Shown: positions 17,138 through 26,263 of the stretch, piece by piece
How positions within the stretch are numbered: the first letter of the stretch is position 1
Layout: the number at the start of each line of letters is the position of its first letter
Source of the DNA: JAEUIG01 sp046349775
GTDB lineage: Bacteria > Planctomycetota > Planctomycetia > Planctomycetales > Planctomycetaceae
Length of the DNA stretch: 64,000 nt
Reading direction: 5' to 3'
Assembly: GCA_046349775.1 (NCBI GenBank)
Contig: JAXMBS010000019.1
Span: 13,459-77,458 of the forward strand
Program-made: the position numbers and the translations under genes
Notes under the pieces: generated by a model
Databases searched by the model: none
Told to the model about the DNA's origin: nothing
What the model saw: the letters and a program-made list of their open reading frames with translations, nothing else

Positions 17138-17641
17138 GTGAAGCCGCTCAGTTCTCCGCTGATTTCCTTTGATCTCGACGACACGCTGATCTGCTACCAG
17201 CCGACGACGCCGCGGGAACCGAATCGCGTTCCCCGGCTGTTGCGCCCCTGGTTCAAGGAACCAGTTCGCGCCGGGACGACGAACCTCATGCGGACGCTCG
17301 TGGCCGAGGGCTGGCGGATTGCCATCTACACAACCTCGCACCGTTCTCGCGGGGCCATCAGAGGACTGCTGCGGTACTACGGTGTGCGTCCGGCGCTGCT
17401 GGTCAACCAGGTTGAGCACGAGCGCGCGCTGGCTCGACAGGGATGCCCACGCGGTCCGACCAAGTGGCCGTCGCTGTTCGGCATCCGGCTGCATGTTGAC
17501 GATTCCGAAGGTGTCCTGTTGGAAGGACGCCAGTTCGGTTTCGAGGTTGTCGTCGTCCGACCGGACGATCTGCAGTGGGCCGATGTTGTCCTCGATGCGG
17601 CCCGCGCCGTGTCGCGAAGAGCGGGCTCGACAGCAGTATGA
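17138..17641 (+). CDS. HAD-superfamily hydrolase
   Basis: The frame begins with GTG at 17138; the in-frame ATG at 17126 is followed at once by a stop. The 167-residue product has motif I FDLDDTL with nucleophile Asp12 and Asp14, motif II as YTTSH near residue 68, a lysine in GPTKWPS for motif III, and motif IV HVDDSEG near 125. There is no large cap domain, so it probably acts on a macromolecular or small phosphorylated substrate as a cytoplasmic phosphatase. Specificity cannot be predicted. It lies alone between the DUF1080 fusion and a convergent metallo-beta-lactamase gene. Confidence 0.8.
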   Translation: MKPLSSPLISFDLDDTLICYQPTTPREPNRVPRLLRPWFKEPVRAGTTNLMRTLVAEGWRIAIYTTSHRSRGAIRGLLRYYGVRPALLVNQVEHERALARQGCPRGPTKWPSLFGIRLHVDDSEGVLLEGRQFGFEVVVVRPDDLQWADVVLDAARAVSRRAGSTAV

Positions 17642-17788
17642 GACTCGGTGAGATTGTTGCCGGTGCAGCTTGCTCGCCTGCGGGCTCGCGGCGCTCACCT
17701 GGCGCGGACTCAGACCGTGGCTCTGCGCGGTTCTGACAGTGTCAGTGATGGCTCCGCTGAGGCCGCCAGCCAGCACCCTGTCACCGAA

Positions 17789-18778
17789 TTACGGCTTTGG
17801 CTTTGCGCGGGGGACCTTCTCCGGCGAGGCCGACTCTTTTTCGACGGCCGCCTCGAACTTCGCACGCTGCGCTGCAGCCCAGGTTCGGTAGCCTTCAGGA
17901 TCGATCCACGCCTTGATCCCGTCGGTCTTGGCATGCTCCAGCCGCTCGAACAGTCCATAAACCTCGTTGTGCGGCATCAGCCAGATGTCCGGCTGCAGCG
18001 ACTCCAGTGTGCGGAAGGTCCGTTCGAAGTCCTCCCGGATGCCTGGATACGACGGTTCGCGGACCAGCCGATAGCCGGGATTCACGCTCGTGCCGTTCGG
18101 AAATACCACTGTGTAGCGCCGGCCTCCCTCGGCAACGTTCATCACGAACGTTGTCGACCCTCGCGTGTGACCGTTCGTCAGGAGCGCCGTCAGCGTCACG
18201 TCACCCAGTTGTACGGTATCGCCGTCGCTGATGACCTCATCCGCCGTCGCGGGATCGAAACCAAACTCGGGATACGACCCGTAGTGGAAGTCGGTTTTCC
18301 CGCCGGACTCGAACAACTCCTGTTCTTCTTTGATGCTGACCACTTTCGCGCCGGACAGCTTTTTGAGATACGCATGGCCGCCGACGTGATCGACGTGGGC
18401 GTGGCCGATCAGCAGCCGCTTGATGTCTTCCGGCCGGAAGCCGAGTTTCCGGATGGACTCGGCAATCATTGGGCCAGAGCCGGGCATGCCCGTGTTCAAG
18501 ACGATGTGGCCGTCAGAAGTCGTGATCAGAAACGCGCTCAGTCCCTGAGTGCCGACGAAGTAGATCGGACCGACGATCTTCGCCGGCTCGGCCGGTTCAT
18601 CCCACTTGAGCGCCTTGCGTGCGACGTCGAGGAACTTCACCGGGTCGTTGGCCAACTCCTGCAAGTTGGGTTGTGTGACCGCTGCGGGGCGTTCCGGATC
18701 GGCGGCGGGAAGCACTGCGGACGCGCCTGCGAGCGATGCGACAAGTACCGCAACCTGTAAGGTCGAGCGCTGATACAT
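17789..18778 (-). CDS. Exported subclass B3-like metallo-beta-lactamase-fold enzyme
   Basis: I start at ATG 18778, which gives a signal peptide (LQVAVLVASLAGASAVLPA) and has AAGGAAA upstream; the longer frame to 18871 has no support. The 329-residue protein carries the full B3 zinc set: HAHVDH at 126-131 (His126, His128, Asp130, His131), His204 in NGHTRGST and His270 in MPHNEV. GTQGLSAFLITTSDGHIVLNTG is also typical of that subclass. It may hydrolyse beta-lactams or a related lactone or amide; many environmental B3 homologues have weak or no resistance activity. The C-terminus is Lys/Pro-rich. Confidence 0.85.
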   Translation of the reverse strand: MYQRSTLQVAVLVASLAGASAVLPAADPERPAAVTQPNLQELANDPVKFLDVARKALKWDEPAEPAKIVGPIYFVGTQGLSAFLITTSDGHIVLNTGMPGSGPMIAESIRKLGFRPEDIKRLLIGHAHVDHVGGHAYLKKLSGAKVVSIKEEQELFESGGKTDFHYGSYPEFGFDPATADEVISDGDTVQLGDVTLTALLTNGHTRGSTTFVMNVAEGGRRYTVVFPNGTSVNPGYRLVREPSYPGIREDFERTFRTLESLQPDIWLMPHNEVYGLFERLEHAKTDGIKAWIDPEGYRTWAAAQRAKFEAAVEKESASPEKVPRAKPKP

Positions 18779-18910
18779 CGTTGGGTTTCCTTCACGACGA
18801 GCGGTGACAGTGGGTCGTGCACGGACGATCTGATGGGATGTTACCGCATCGAATCGACGAATGCCTTCCATTGGCGAAGGTGTCGAGAGCCAGCCGTCCC
18901 GGCAATCGGA

Positions 18911-19819
18911 TTATGGATCCATGCGCCATTTGACGGACGCCTCCGCGGCGCCCCGGACGCCGATTCGCGCGCCGGGTTGTGCTTTCCGCAGAGCTGCGAG
19001 GGCCTCATCGGATGCGGACGTCTGATCCAGTGTGATGTGCTTCAGTCCGGGCAGCGCTTCCAGTTGCTGGACGTGCGCGTCAGACACGTCGGGCCCCATC
19101 AGCGTCCGCATGTTGAGCGACTTCACCTGTGCGATCGCGGCGGCGAGCTCCGGAGTGAACTGCCGGCCATCAATCACCAGCGACTGCAGCTTGGAGCCGG
19201 CAATGGCTGTCTGCAGCGCCGTACCGGTTATGCGCGTGCCGGCGACGTTGAGGACGCGGAGACGCTGGGGTCGCAAGGCTGCCAGACCGGCGTCGGTAAT
19301 GTCGGATTGCATGAGGTTCACGTGGCCGACGTCAGGCAACCGGCCGACGACCTCGGCATCGGCGTCGGTCAGCGAAATGCCGGGGACGGACACGACGATC
19401 GGATCCTGATACGCCAGGATCCGCATTACGGCGTCACGGCTCAGTCGCGTACTCAGAATGTCGAGTTGACGAATCGTGACGTCACGCAGGTCGTCTTGTC
19501 CGGCCAGCCATGCGTCATCAAACTCCGTCCCCCGGAGAGCCACGAGAGCGCCGTGCGGAGCGTTGAAGCCCGTCAATCGTGCCAGCGGATATTCGAGATA
19601 CTCGGTCAGTCCCGGAACGACGAGTCTGCCGCCGCGCGCTTCGATGGCTGCAGCGATTCGCCACTGGCGGGTCAATGAGTGGTAGATCCAACCGCCGATC
19701 AATCCCAAGAGCGCGATGAGGACAAACAGCGTTACGAATCGCCTTCGCCAACTCAGGCGACGACCCGCAGATGGGGTCGGACGATTCGCCTCTTCACAAG
19801 GCAATGATTGGCTGCTCAT
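18911..19819 (-). CDS. Membrane-anchored leucine-rich-type protein, paralog 4 of 5
   Basis: The start at ATG 19819 (MSSQSLP) shares one base with the stop of paralog 5 (TGATG), so the two are translationally coupled. The 302-residue protein has the family plan: a basic tail, one transmembrane helix (LFVLIALLGLIGGWIY), then GTEFDDAWLAGQDDLRD, LTDADAEVVGRLP, LNVAGTRITGTAL, DGRQFTPELA and LMGPDVSDAHVQQLEALP. It is closest to the trio at 4.3-7 kb in its C-terminal half. A longer frame beginning at 19867 lies inside the upstream gene and is rejected. Confidence 0.85.
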   Translation of the reverse strand: MSSQSLPCEEANRPTPSAGRRLSWRRRFVTLFVLIALLGLIGGWIYHSLTRQWRIAAAIEARGGRLVVPGLTEYLEYPLARLTGFNAPHGALVALRGTEFDDAWLAGQDDLRDVTIRQLDILSTRLSRDAVMRILAYQDPIVVSVPGISLTDADAEVVGRLPDVGHVNLMQSDITDAGLAALRPQRLRVLNVAGTRITGTALQTAIAGSKLQSLVIDGRQFTPELAAAIAQVKSLNMRTLMGPDVSDAHVQQLEALPGLKHITLDQTSASDEALAALRKAQPGARIGVRGAAEASVKWRMDP

Positions 19820-20670
19820 CAGCGGTGTCCGGGCTGAACCTGTTTCCGGTCGACATACAAGCCCCACTCCGGATGCGCTGTTCGTAGCGCCTGAAGCGCT
19901 TCAGGTGATACCGACGTCTCATCGAGCGTCAGTCCTCTCAGGCCGGGAATCAACTTGAGCAACTCCAGATGTTCATCGGTGATCTCAGGCCCGACCAGGT
20001 CAATGGACTGCAAGGTTGGCATTGTTCCCAGAAACTTCGCCAGCTCCGGCGTAAACTGGCGGCCATCGAGTCCGAGATACTTCAGAGGCAGGCCAGTGAG
20101 CCGTTTCTCCAAAGCCGCAGACGTCACCGGCGACTCAGCGACATTGAGGAGGAAGACGCTGAACAAGGGAATGTGTGAGAAGCCTTCGTCGGTCATCTCC
20201 GTGCCGCGCAGAACCAGAAAATGCAGCGAGATGTTGTTCGTTAACAGCTTGGCCTCGGCGTCGGAAAACGGCCCCCCGTTGATTCCGAGACAGTTGATTT
20301 CATGTTTCTGCAGCAGCCGGTGAATCGCGTCCCGGTTGATGCGCGTGCCCTCGATCGACAACTGATTGAACTCAATGGCCACGAAGTCGTCATGCGTGGC
20401 GAGCCAATGGTCGTCGAAGTCAGGACCCTGCAGAACGACAGTGCGTTCGACCCGCACAGGTACACGCAACACCGGCGCGAGGGTCCGTTCCACGATCGAG
20501 CCCGCATGGTATTCGCGATAGTCCCCCCCGGCCGCACGGATCTCGGCGATCAGCCGGCCTTTCGGTCCGCCATGCCAGATGACGGCGGCGACCAGCAGCG
20601 CAACGAGCCCGATCAGGCACAACAATCGCTTGCGCCAGTTTCGCGACCGAGGTTGGGATTCTGATGCCAC
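19819..20670 (-). CDS. Membrane-anchored leucine-rich-type protein, paralog 5 of 5
   Basis: This 283-residue protein is the most divergent copy. It keeps one N-terminal transmembrane helix (LLCLIGLVALLVAAVIWH), AEIRAAGGDYREY outside the membrane, GPDFDDHWLATHDDFVA, and DGRQFTPELAKFL followed by LVGPEITDEHLELLKLIPG and LDETSVSPEAL. The central repeat has LNVAESPVT where the others have LNVAGTRVT, and it contains fewer repeats. It is the first gene of a two-gene operon with paralog 4. No catalytic motif is visible. Confidence 0.85.
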   Translation of the reverse strand: MASESQPRSRNWRKRLLCLIGLVALLVAAVIWHGGPKGRLIAEIRAAGGDYREYHAGSIVERTLAPVLRVPVRVERTVVLQGPDFDDHWLATHDDFVAIEFNQLSIEGTRINRDAIHRLLQKHEINCLGINGGPFSDAEAKLLTNNISLHFLVLRGTEMTDEGFSHIPLFSVFLLNVAESPVTSAALEKRLTGLPLKYLGLDGRQFTPELAKFLGTMPTLQSIDLVGPEITDEHLELLKLIPGLRGLTLDETSVSPEALQALRTAHPEWGLYVDRKQVQPGHR

Positions 20671-20774
20671 CGCGGCGAGGCCCCCTCAAGCGAATCGCAG
20701 AACGGAACCGTTAGCCGCCAAGAATACGATTGCGGCGGGAAACACGGTCGCACGAAAGCCAGCCTGCACAACAG

Positions 20775-21641
20775 TCACACCACCGCCGGCGCCGCCGCCA
20801 GCAGGAACCGCCGAGTACGGCCCAGGAGGCCGCTCTGCGCCGGCGCCAATCCATGTTGCGCTGCCAGTTCGTGGAACAGCCGGAGTCCGCGGCGCTCGGC
20901 CGAGCCCAGTTGGAAATGCAGGTTCTCGGTCAGGTAACGACAGGCGGTTTCCAGACGGAGCCCGAGCAACGGAGCCTCACGCTCGGCAATCCGCCCGGCC
21001 GCAGCAACGCCGGAATCCCGGGAGTCGCTGAGTGCCGCCGCCAGGCCCGGCCACCACTCGCTGTTGTGGCCGACCCACATCGCAAATACGAATGGCAGGC
21101 CGGTCCAGCGAAGCCATTCCTCCCCCAAATCCCAGGATTCTGAAAATTCCCGGCCGACGGGATGCATCGCGCGGTCGCCGATCAGCAACACGGCGTCGGC
21201 CGTGGTCTCGGAAATGGCGGCGCCCATCGGCAGTCGTTCCAGCCGGGGGGCGACGCCGAATCGCTCCGCGAGCATGATCCGGGCCAGGGCGGCGCTCGTG
21301 CGCGAACCGGCGTCGAGCGCGAGCGAGCGGACGTTGCCCGGCTTCACTCGGAAATACAGCTTGACGCTCAGCACCGGACCGCGGGAGGCCACGCAGGCGT
21401 CGGAGATAATTTCGTAGTCGGGGCCGCTGAACGCCTCGATCGAGGGGATCAGGGCGACGTTGAGTCGGCCGGCGGCGAGGTCGTCAGCCAGGCGGCTGGG
21501 GTAGTCGAGCAGCAACTCGGCACCCGGCAGACGATCGGCGAGGCCTTCGATCAGCGGCTTGGAGTTGAGGTAGCTGACCGCGCCGATCCGCAGAGCCGGT
21601 GCGGCGGACTCTTTTCGACGGGGCCGCTTGGAGTCGATCAT
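20775..21641 (-). CDS. mqnA: Chorismate dehydratase, menaquinone biosynthesis by the futalosine route
   Basis: The 288-residue protein has the MqnA/periplasmic-binding-like fold signatures: RIGAVSYLNSKPLIEGL near the N-terminus, PSRLADDLAAGRLNVALIPSIEA, SVKLYFRVKP, LALDAGSRTSAALARIML and AVLLIGDRAMHP. MqnA converts chorismate to 3-enolpyruvylbenzoate, the first step of the futalosine pathway to menaquinone. The enzyme is cytoplasmic and no signal peptide is present. The other mqn genes are not in this window, as is common where the pathway is scattered. It is divergent from homoserine dehydrogenase. Confidence 0.85.
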   Translation of the reverse strand: MIDSKRPRRKESAAPALRIGAVSYLNSKPLIEGLADRLPGAELLLDYPSRLADDLAAGRLNVALIPSIEAFSGPDYEIISDACVASRGPVLSVKLYFRVKPGNVRSLALDAGSRTSAALARIMLAERFGVAPRLERLPMGAAISETTADAVLLIGDRAMHPVGREFSESWDLGEEWLRWTGLPFVFAMWVGHNSEWWPGLAAALSDSRDSGVAAAGRIAEREAPLLGLRLETACRYLTENLHFQLGSAERRGLRLFHELAAQHGLAPAQSGLLGRTRRFLLAAAPAVV

Positions 21642-21993
21642 GGGAAGTGTGTGGCGTGGCCCGGCGCGGGCCGATTATAGGCATCGTCGCTGTGCGACGA
21701 AACGGTCACGGCCGTCAACGGCGGTGGATTTCGAGCAATCGTTCCCAGCAAGGAACCGCTGGAACCATTGCCGGATAACACGGGTCTGTGCGGATTGCCG
21801 AACGCAGCGGTTGACGGGTGTGGCGTGCACCGTTTACCAGTATGGTCGTCGGCGCAGTTTGCAGAATCGGCAGAATCGTAGCGGGGATGGCGAAACCGCC
21901 AGCGACGAACGGCAACCGGCTGTCCCCGCAGAGTCTCGCGATTCGCTCAACTCTAAACGCACAACGACTCCCACAGCCCAGCGTCCAGAGACC
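21642..21993. other. Intergenic region between mqnA and homoserine dehydrogenase
   Basis: This 352-base region lies between two divergent genes and must contain both promoters. A long in-frame extension of the homoserine dehydrogenase frame crosses it but encodes Arg-rich sequence without similarity. I see no riboswitch-like structure or leader peptide. Confidence 0.45.
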
Positions 21994-23306
21994 ATGAATC
22001 CTATTCGCGTCGGACTGATCGGGCTGGGCAACGTCGGGACCGGCGTGGCGCGGCTGTTGACCGAGCACGCAGACCGGATCGCGCGTCGGGCCGGGCGGCC
22101 GGTCGTCGTCACGCGCGTCGCCGTCCGCAATTCCTCGCGGCCGCGGCATGTGACCATGGATGCGCGGCTCGTGACGACGGATCCGCTGGCAGTCGCAGGT
22201 GCGGAAGACGTGGACGTCGTTGTCGAGCTGATGGGGGGACTCTGTCCGGCGCGCAAGGTGGTGCACACAGCGCTCGAAGCCGGCAAGGACGTGGTGACGG
22301 CGAACAAGGCGCTGTTGTGTGAGCACGGGCCGGAGCTGTTCGCGGCGGCGCGCCAGCGCGGCCGGTGCCTTGCCTTTGAAGCGTCGGTGGCCGGCGGCAT
22401 TCCGATCATCGGCGTCCTCGGTCAATCGATGACGGCCAACCAGATTACGGCCATCGAGGCGATCATCAACGGGACCAGCAACTTCATCCTGACGGAAATG
22501 TTCCGCACGCGCGCCTCGTACGAAGACACCGTTACCGAAGCGCAGCGGCTGGGTTACGCGGAGGCCGATCCCGCGATGGATGTGAACGGCACCGATGCGG
22601 CCCAGAAGCTGACGATTCTGGCGCAGCTCGCGTTCGGGACGCGCGTACTGCCGGGCGAGTTTCCGGTCCAGGGGATCGACAGGATCGAACAGACCGACCT
22701 GGTGTACGCGGACGAACTGGGGTATGCGATCAAACTGCTGGCGACGGCGCGGCTGACGAAGGGCGAACTGGAAATGCACGTGCAGCCGACGTTCATCCGG
22801 CACGGGCGTCCGCTGGCGCAGGTGAACGGCGCGCACAACATGATCGCGCGACCGGCGACGCCGTCGGCCAGACGTGGTACTCGGGCGCCGGCGCCGGCCA
22901 GATGCCGACCGCTTCATCCGTCGTGGCGGACATCATCGATGTGGCCGCCGGCCGCGCCGCAGTCACATTCAAGAGCCTCGACCTGTGGGGCGAGCAGCCG
23001 CCGCACCGGCGGCAACCGGCCGCCGCCGTCTATCGGCGGTATTACCTGCGATTCAATGTCGACGACCGACCGCACGTGATGGCGGACATCACCGATATCC
23101 TCGGGCGGCACTCCATCAGCCTGGCGAGCGTCATCCAGCATGAAGCCCCGGAACCGGATGCGGAGGATTACCGGAGCTCGCCGATCGTGCCGCTGGTGAT
23201 CATGACGCACCGCACGACGGAGGGTCAGTTGCAGATGGCGCTCGCGGAACTCAACGCGCTCGACAGCGTGCGGACGCCGGCGGTCTGCATGCCGGTTGCA
23301 GATTGA
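21994..23306 (+). CDS. hom: Homoserine dehydrogenase (one frameshift)
   Basis: ATG 21994 starts the NAD(P)-binding domain (IRVGLIGLGNVGTGVARLL), followed by VVELMGG, KDVVTANKALL, EASVAGGIPII and NGTSNFILTEM, the signature of homoserine dehydrogenase. It reduces aspartate semialdehyde to homoserine for threonine and methionine synthesis. At about 22855 the frame breaks after NGAHNMIA; the next frame continues with GDAVGQTWYSGAGAGQMPTA and a C-terminal ACT domain (YLRFNVDDRPHVMADI), ending at 23306. One missing base near 22853 restores the whole protein of about 437 residues. The ACT domain suggests feedback control by threonine. Confidence 0.85.
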
Positions 23307-23485
23307 AGCTGCAGGAACCGCGGAATGGACGGAAGCTGCGACACGACGTCTCCTGAAGCATAGTTCCACTGGTCTGAGTTCTTGACAGGGTGGATTTGGC
23401 CCATGAAGTCACGAAACATCATGGCCGAAACTTGAACTCGTTCTGAGTTCTATCGCGGTGTTCGCGTCATTCGCGGTTCTGTCTC

Positions 23486-25120
23486 ATGTGCGCTTCAAAT
23501 CGGCTCGTGTTGCTCGTGGCGGCGGCCGGGCTGGCGGCGACGATCGCGGTGTTGTGGTTCAGCGACGTGCCGCTGGGCGTGCCGGGAGAGTGGGTCTGGC
23601 GGCGAATTCATCACGGCGCCGAGCACGTGTGGGGCTGGACTGCCGGGGGCGCCGCGGCGGCGGTCTATATTCTGTTCGTTGTGTTCGGCGGGATGCGGAT
23701 TGAGACACGTGGCGCTGTCCGTCCAAGTGCCTGGCTCTGCCTGCTTGCGGCCGCAGGATTCACCTGGTTGTGGGTGATCCAGTCGTCTGTTCCGGGGATT
23801 GCCGGATTGCCCAAGACGCAGTTTGTGCTGTACTACAAAGCCTCGTCAGGTTACTTCTGGCAGGCCCGCCGCGAGGTCCAGGACACGCGCGAGTTCCTGG
23901 CGGGATACGAGGAACTGCTGGCGGAGCGCGACTACCTGCACATCGGCACGCATCCCCCGGGACTGACACTCTTGTTCCGCGGACTGCTGCGGCTGTTTGC
24001 CGAACATCCGGGGCTCACCGACGTCGTTCTGGCGACGGAGCCGGCGTTTTGCCGCGAGGCGGCCGCGACGATGCGCGCCACCGAACTGACCTCCGGGCGC
24101 ATCTTGACGCCCACCGACGAAGCCGTGCTGTGGCTGGCGGCCCTGCTGGCTCAGGCGGCCGCGGCGGTAACGGTGATTCCGTTGTTTGTCTTGCTCGCAC
24201 TGTGTGTGGATCGCCGCACGGCGTGGTTCGTGGCGGCGCTGTGGCCGTTGGTTCCCGGGATCGCGGTGTTTCTGCCGAAGTCGGACGCGGTGTTTCCTTT
24301 GGTTTCAACGCTTGGGCCATGCCTATGGCTGGTGGGCTGGCGGAGGCGCTCGATTTTGTATTGTGTTCTGGCCGGAGCGACGCTTTTCGCCGGCATGTTT
24401 CTGAGCCTCGCGATTGCTCCGGTAGCGGTGTTGACTGGGCTGGCGACGGTGATCGGGGAATGGACGTTGTGGGGCGAGACGCGTCCCGTTTTAGACCTCT
24501 CATCCCGGGCCTCTCCTCCGCTGGGAGCAGCGGCAGACAGCGGAGCGACGCGCAGGGGAGAGGGCGAAGTGGGCGCACCGCGTGCGGGAGTGTGGTGGTG
24601 GGCGTTGAGCGTACTAGGAGCGGCGTTCGGATTCTTCGTGCCGGTGATCCTGCTGTGGCGACATTACGACCTGAATCTGCCGCGGGTCTGGTCGTGGAAT
24701 GTCGCCAATCACGCGCTGTTTTATGAGAAAAACGTCCGAACCTGGTGGAAGTGGCTGCTCGTCAATCCGGTGGAGGCCGGACTGGCCGCAGGCGGTCCAC
24801 TGGCGATGCTGGCGCTGCTCGGCGCCGTGCGCAGTCGCGCAACACGGCTGTTTCCGCTGGTCGCCGCCGCCGCGATCGTGTGGGGACTGCTCTGGCTCAG
24901 CGGGAAAAACATGGGAGAAGCCGCCCGGCTGTGGCTGCTGTTTCAGCCGTGGGTCGTCGTGGCTGCGGCCGCAGCGCTCCGCGACACGCAAGCCGGCTCG
25001 CTCGATCTGGCGAAACCGTCACGGATGCATTACGTCTGGATCGCCGTGCTGGCGTTGCAGGCAGCGGCCTGCATCGCGACGGTGACGCGCGTGGACGGGT
25101 TCGAACTGAGCCCGGCCTGA
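23486..25120 (+). CDS. Polytopic membrane protein, possible glycosyltransferase-like
   Basis: The 544-residue protein has about ten hydrophobic helices and no signal-peptide cleavage site. Between two early helices is an extracytoplasmic loop with THPPGLTLLFRGLL, reminiscent of the HPPG-type loop motifs of GT-C and PMT-like mannosyltransferases. I cannot see the acidic residues that would make this firm. A low-complexity stretch near residue 345 (SSRASPPLGAAADSG) coincides with a short repeat in the DNA (about 24,500-24,575) and interrupts two helices. The function is unknown. The gene appears to stand alone and is convergent with the small membrane protein gene at 25125. Confidence 0.75.
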   Translation: MCASNRLVLLVAAAGLAATIAVLWFSDVPLGVPGEWVWRRIHHGAEHVWGWTAGGAAAAVYILFVVFGGMRIETRGAVRPSAWLCLLAAAGFTWLWVIQSSVPGIAGLPKTQFVLYYKASSGYFWQARREVQDTREFLAGYEELLAERDYLHIGTHPPGLTLLFRGLLRLFAEHPGLTDVVLATEPAFCREAAATMRATELTSGRILTPTDEAVLWLAALLAQAAAAVTVIPLFVLLALCVDRRTAWFVAALWPLVPGIAVFLPKSDAVFPLVSTLGPCLWLVGWRRRSILYCVLAGATLFAGMFLSLAIAPVAVLTGLATVIGEWTLWGETRPVLDLSSRASPPLGAAADSGATRRGEGEVGAPRAGVWWWALSVLGAAFGFFVPVILLWRHYDLNLPRVWSWNVANHALFYEKNVRTWWKWLLVNPVEAGLAAGGPLAMLALLGAVRSRATRLFPLVAAAAIVWGLLWLSGKNMGEAARLWLLFQPWVVVAAAAALRDTQAGSLDLAKPSRMHYVWIAVLALQAAACIATVTRVDGFELSPA

Positions 25121-25124
25121 ACGG

Positions 25125-25574
25125 CTACGCGCCGGACAGCAATCGCCCGGCAATCAGTGCCGTGCCGCCGACCGCGCACAGCATGCCCAGGTACAGCATG
25201 GCGAGCGCGAGTGAGCGTGCGCATGCTGCACGACGCGTGGCCACCAGGTAGATCGGAACCATCACGAGCGGTCCCGGAGTCAGATACAAGGCCGGCACGA
25301 AATGCCGCCAGCTGGAGAAGCTTTGCAACCGTGCGTCCGCATCGCACCAGCGGTACGTGAGCACAGCAAAGGCGATCCCCGCGGCGATCAGGACCATCGT
25401 ATCGATGACATCCCGCACTCCGAGATCACCGGCGACGAATCCCGCTGTGGCAAACCAGACCGGCATCCAGCCCAGCGCCCGCAGCTTGGTCCGAACATCC
25501 GGAACAACGGCCGCCGTCTCCGCAGCGGTTGACTCACGCGTCTCAGTCGGTTTTTGTGCTTCGCACTGCAGCAT
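25125..25574 (-). CDS. Small four-helix membrane protein
   Basis: The 149-residue protein has a polar N-terminus of about 30 residues and then four hydrophobic segments (WFATAGFVAGDLGV, TMVLIAAGIAFAVLTY, FVPALYLTPGPLVMVPIYLV and LALAMLYLGMLCAVGGTAL). It has no known domain and few charged residues in the membrane part. The first in-frame ATG is at 25574; later starts are possible. It ends four bases after the stop of the convergent membrane protein gene at 25120. It may be the last gene of a minus-strand run from EF-P through FabI and Nudix, but a repeat cluster separates it from Nudix. Confidence 0.65.
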   Translation of the reverse strand: MLQCEAQKPTETRESTAAETAAVVPDVRTKLRALGWMPVWFATAGFVAGDLGVRDVIDTMVLIAAGIAFAVLTYRWCDADARLQSFSSWRHFVPALYLTPGPLVMVPIYLVATRRAACARSLALAMLYLGMLCAVGGTALIAGRLLSGA

Positions 25575-25647
25575 CAGCAGATCACTTTCCGCGGCATCGC
25601 GAACATGTCGCGCGAGGTGCTTTCAGATTCTTGAAGGCCGGCGTCAT

Positions 25648-25760
25648 GGGAGGAAGACGCTCCTGCGGAGCCACAGTGGGAGGGCGACGCTCCTGCGGAG
25701 CCGCGATGAAGAGAGAGCTTTCCTCCCGCTCCTGCTCGGCAGGAGCGTTGCCCTCCCGGT
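25648..25760. repeat. Cluster of GGGAGGGCGACGCTCCTGC repeats, two direct and one inverted
   Basis: Two direct copies, GGGAGGaaGACGCTCCTGCGGAGCC and GGGAGGGCGACGCTCCTGC, start at 25648 and 25678. A third copy in inverted orientation ends at 25760 (CGGCAGGAGCGTTGCCCTCC). The whole can fold back on itself. It is the same family as the copy at 7006. Confidence 0.7.
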
Positions 25761-25781
25761 TTTGCAGCGGCCCTATGCCAT

Positions 25782-26198
25782 TTAAGACGGGTCGGAGAGC
25801 GCGTGCAACGGGCGAGTGGCGAGTAATTCGACGACTGTCGCGTTTGCCGGCGGGAAATTCAGGTTGCGCAGTTCCGAGGCGGCCACCCAACGGAAAGACC
25901 GGTGCCGCGGGACTGCTTCGCGCGCGTCGGCGAGGCGGCAGAGGAAGAAATGCAGATCGACGCTGCCGTGAGGGTAATCGAACGTGCGGCGATCGAGGAG
26001 TTCGACAATCTCGACGCGGAGGCCGGTTTCCTCGCCGCATTCGCGGACGGCGCCGTCGGCTGGCGCCTCACCGGGCTGGCACTTGCCCCCTGGAAACTCG
26101 GCGAAACCGGGGAGGGGCCCGTCATCTCCGCGCACACCGACGAGAACCTGGTCGGCGTGAGCGACGATGGCAACGGCGATGGGTTTGGGTGGCGGCAA
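25782..26198 (-). CDS. Nudix hydrolase (MutT-like)
   Basis: The 138-residue protein has a complete Nudix box, GGKCQPGEAPADGAVRECGEETGL, which binds the metal and the diphosphate substrate (shown here by its key residues G-5x-E-7x-REcgEEtG). It is close in size to MutT and has a C-terminal WVAASELRNLNFPPAN segment like that of 8-oxo-dGTP diphosphatases. Sanitising oxidised nucleotides is the likely role, though Nudix specificity is hard to predict. The start ATG at 26198 gives PIAVAIVAHADQVLVG directly. It lies about 65 bases downstream of fabI on the same strand. Confidence 0.85.
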   Translation of the reverse strand: MPPPKPIAVAIVAHADQVLVGVRGDDGPLPGFAEFPGGKCQPGEAPADGAVRECGEETGLRVEIVELLDRRTFDYPHGSVDLHFFLCRLADAREAVPRHRSFRWVAASELRNLNFPPANATVVELLATRPLHALSDPS

Positions 26199-26263
26199 CG
26201 ACGCAAGTCCATTGCAGCGGCCCTGGTTGACGTCCGGTCTGGGCCGGCGATCAGAGTCCGGAT

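Noticed and set aside
23770..24726. 318-codon plus-strand frame inside the membrane protein gene
   Set aside because: Gly/Arg-rich out-of-frame translation of the polytopic protein; the hydrophobic pattern belongs to the other frame.
25648..25760. Possible CRISPR array
   Set aside because: Only two direct units and one inverted unit, spacing is irregular and no cas gene is near; this is a dispersed palindromic repeat.
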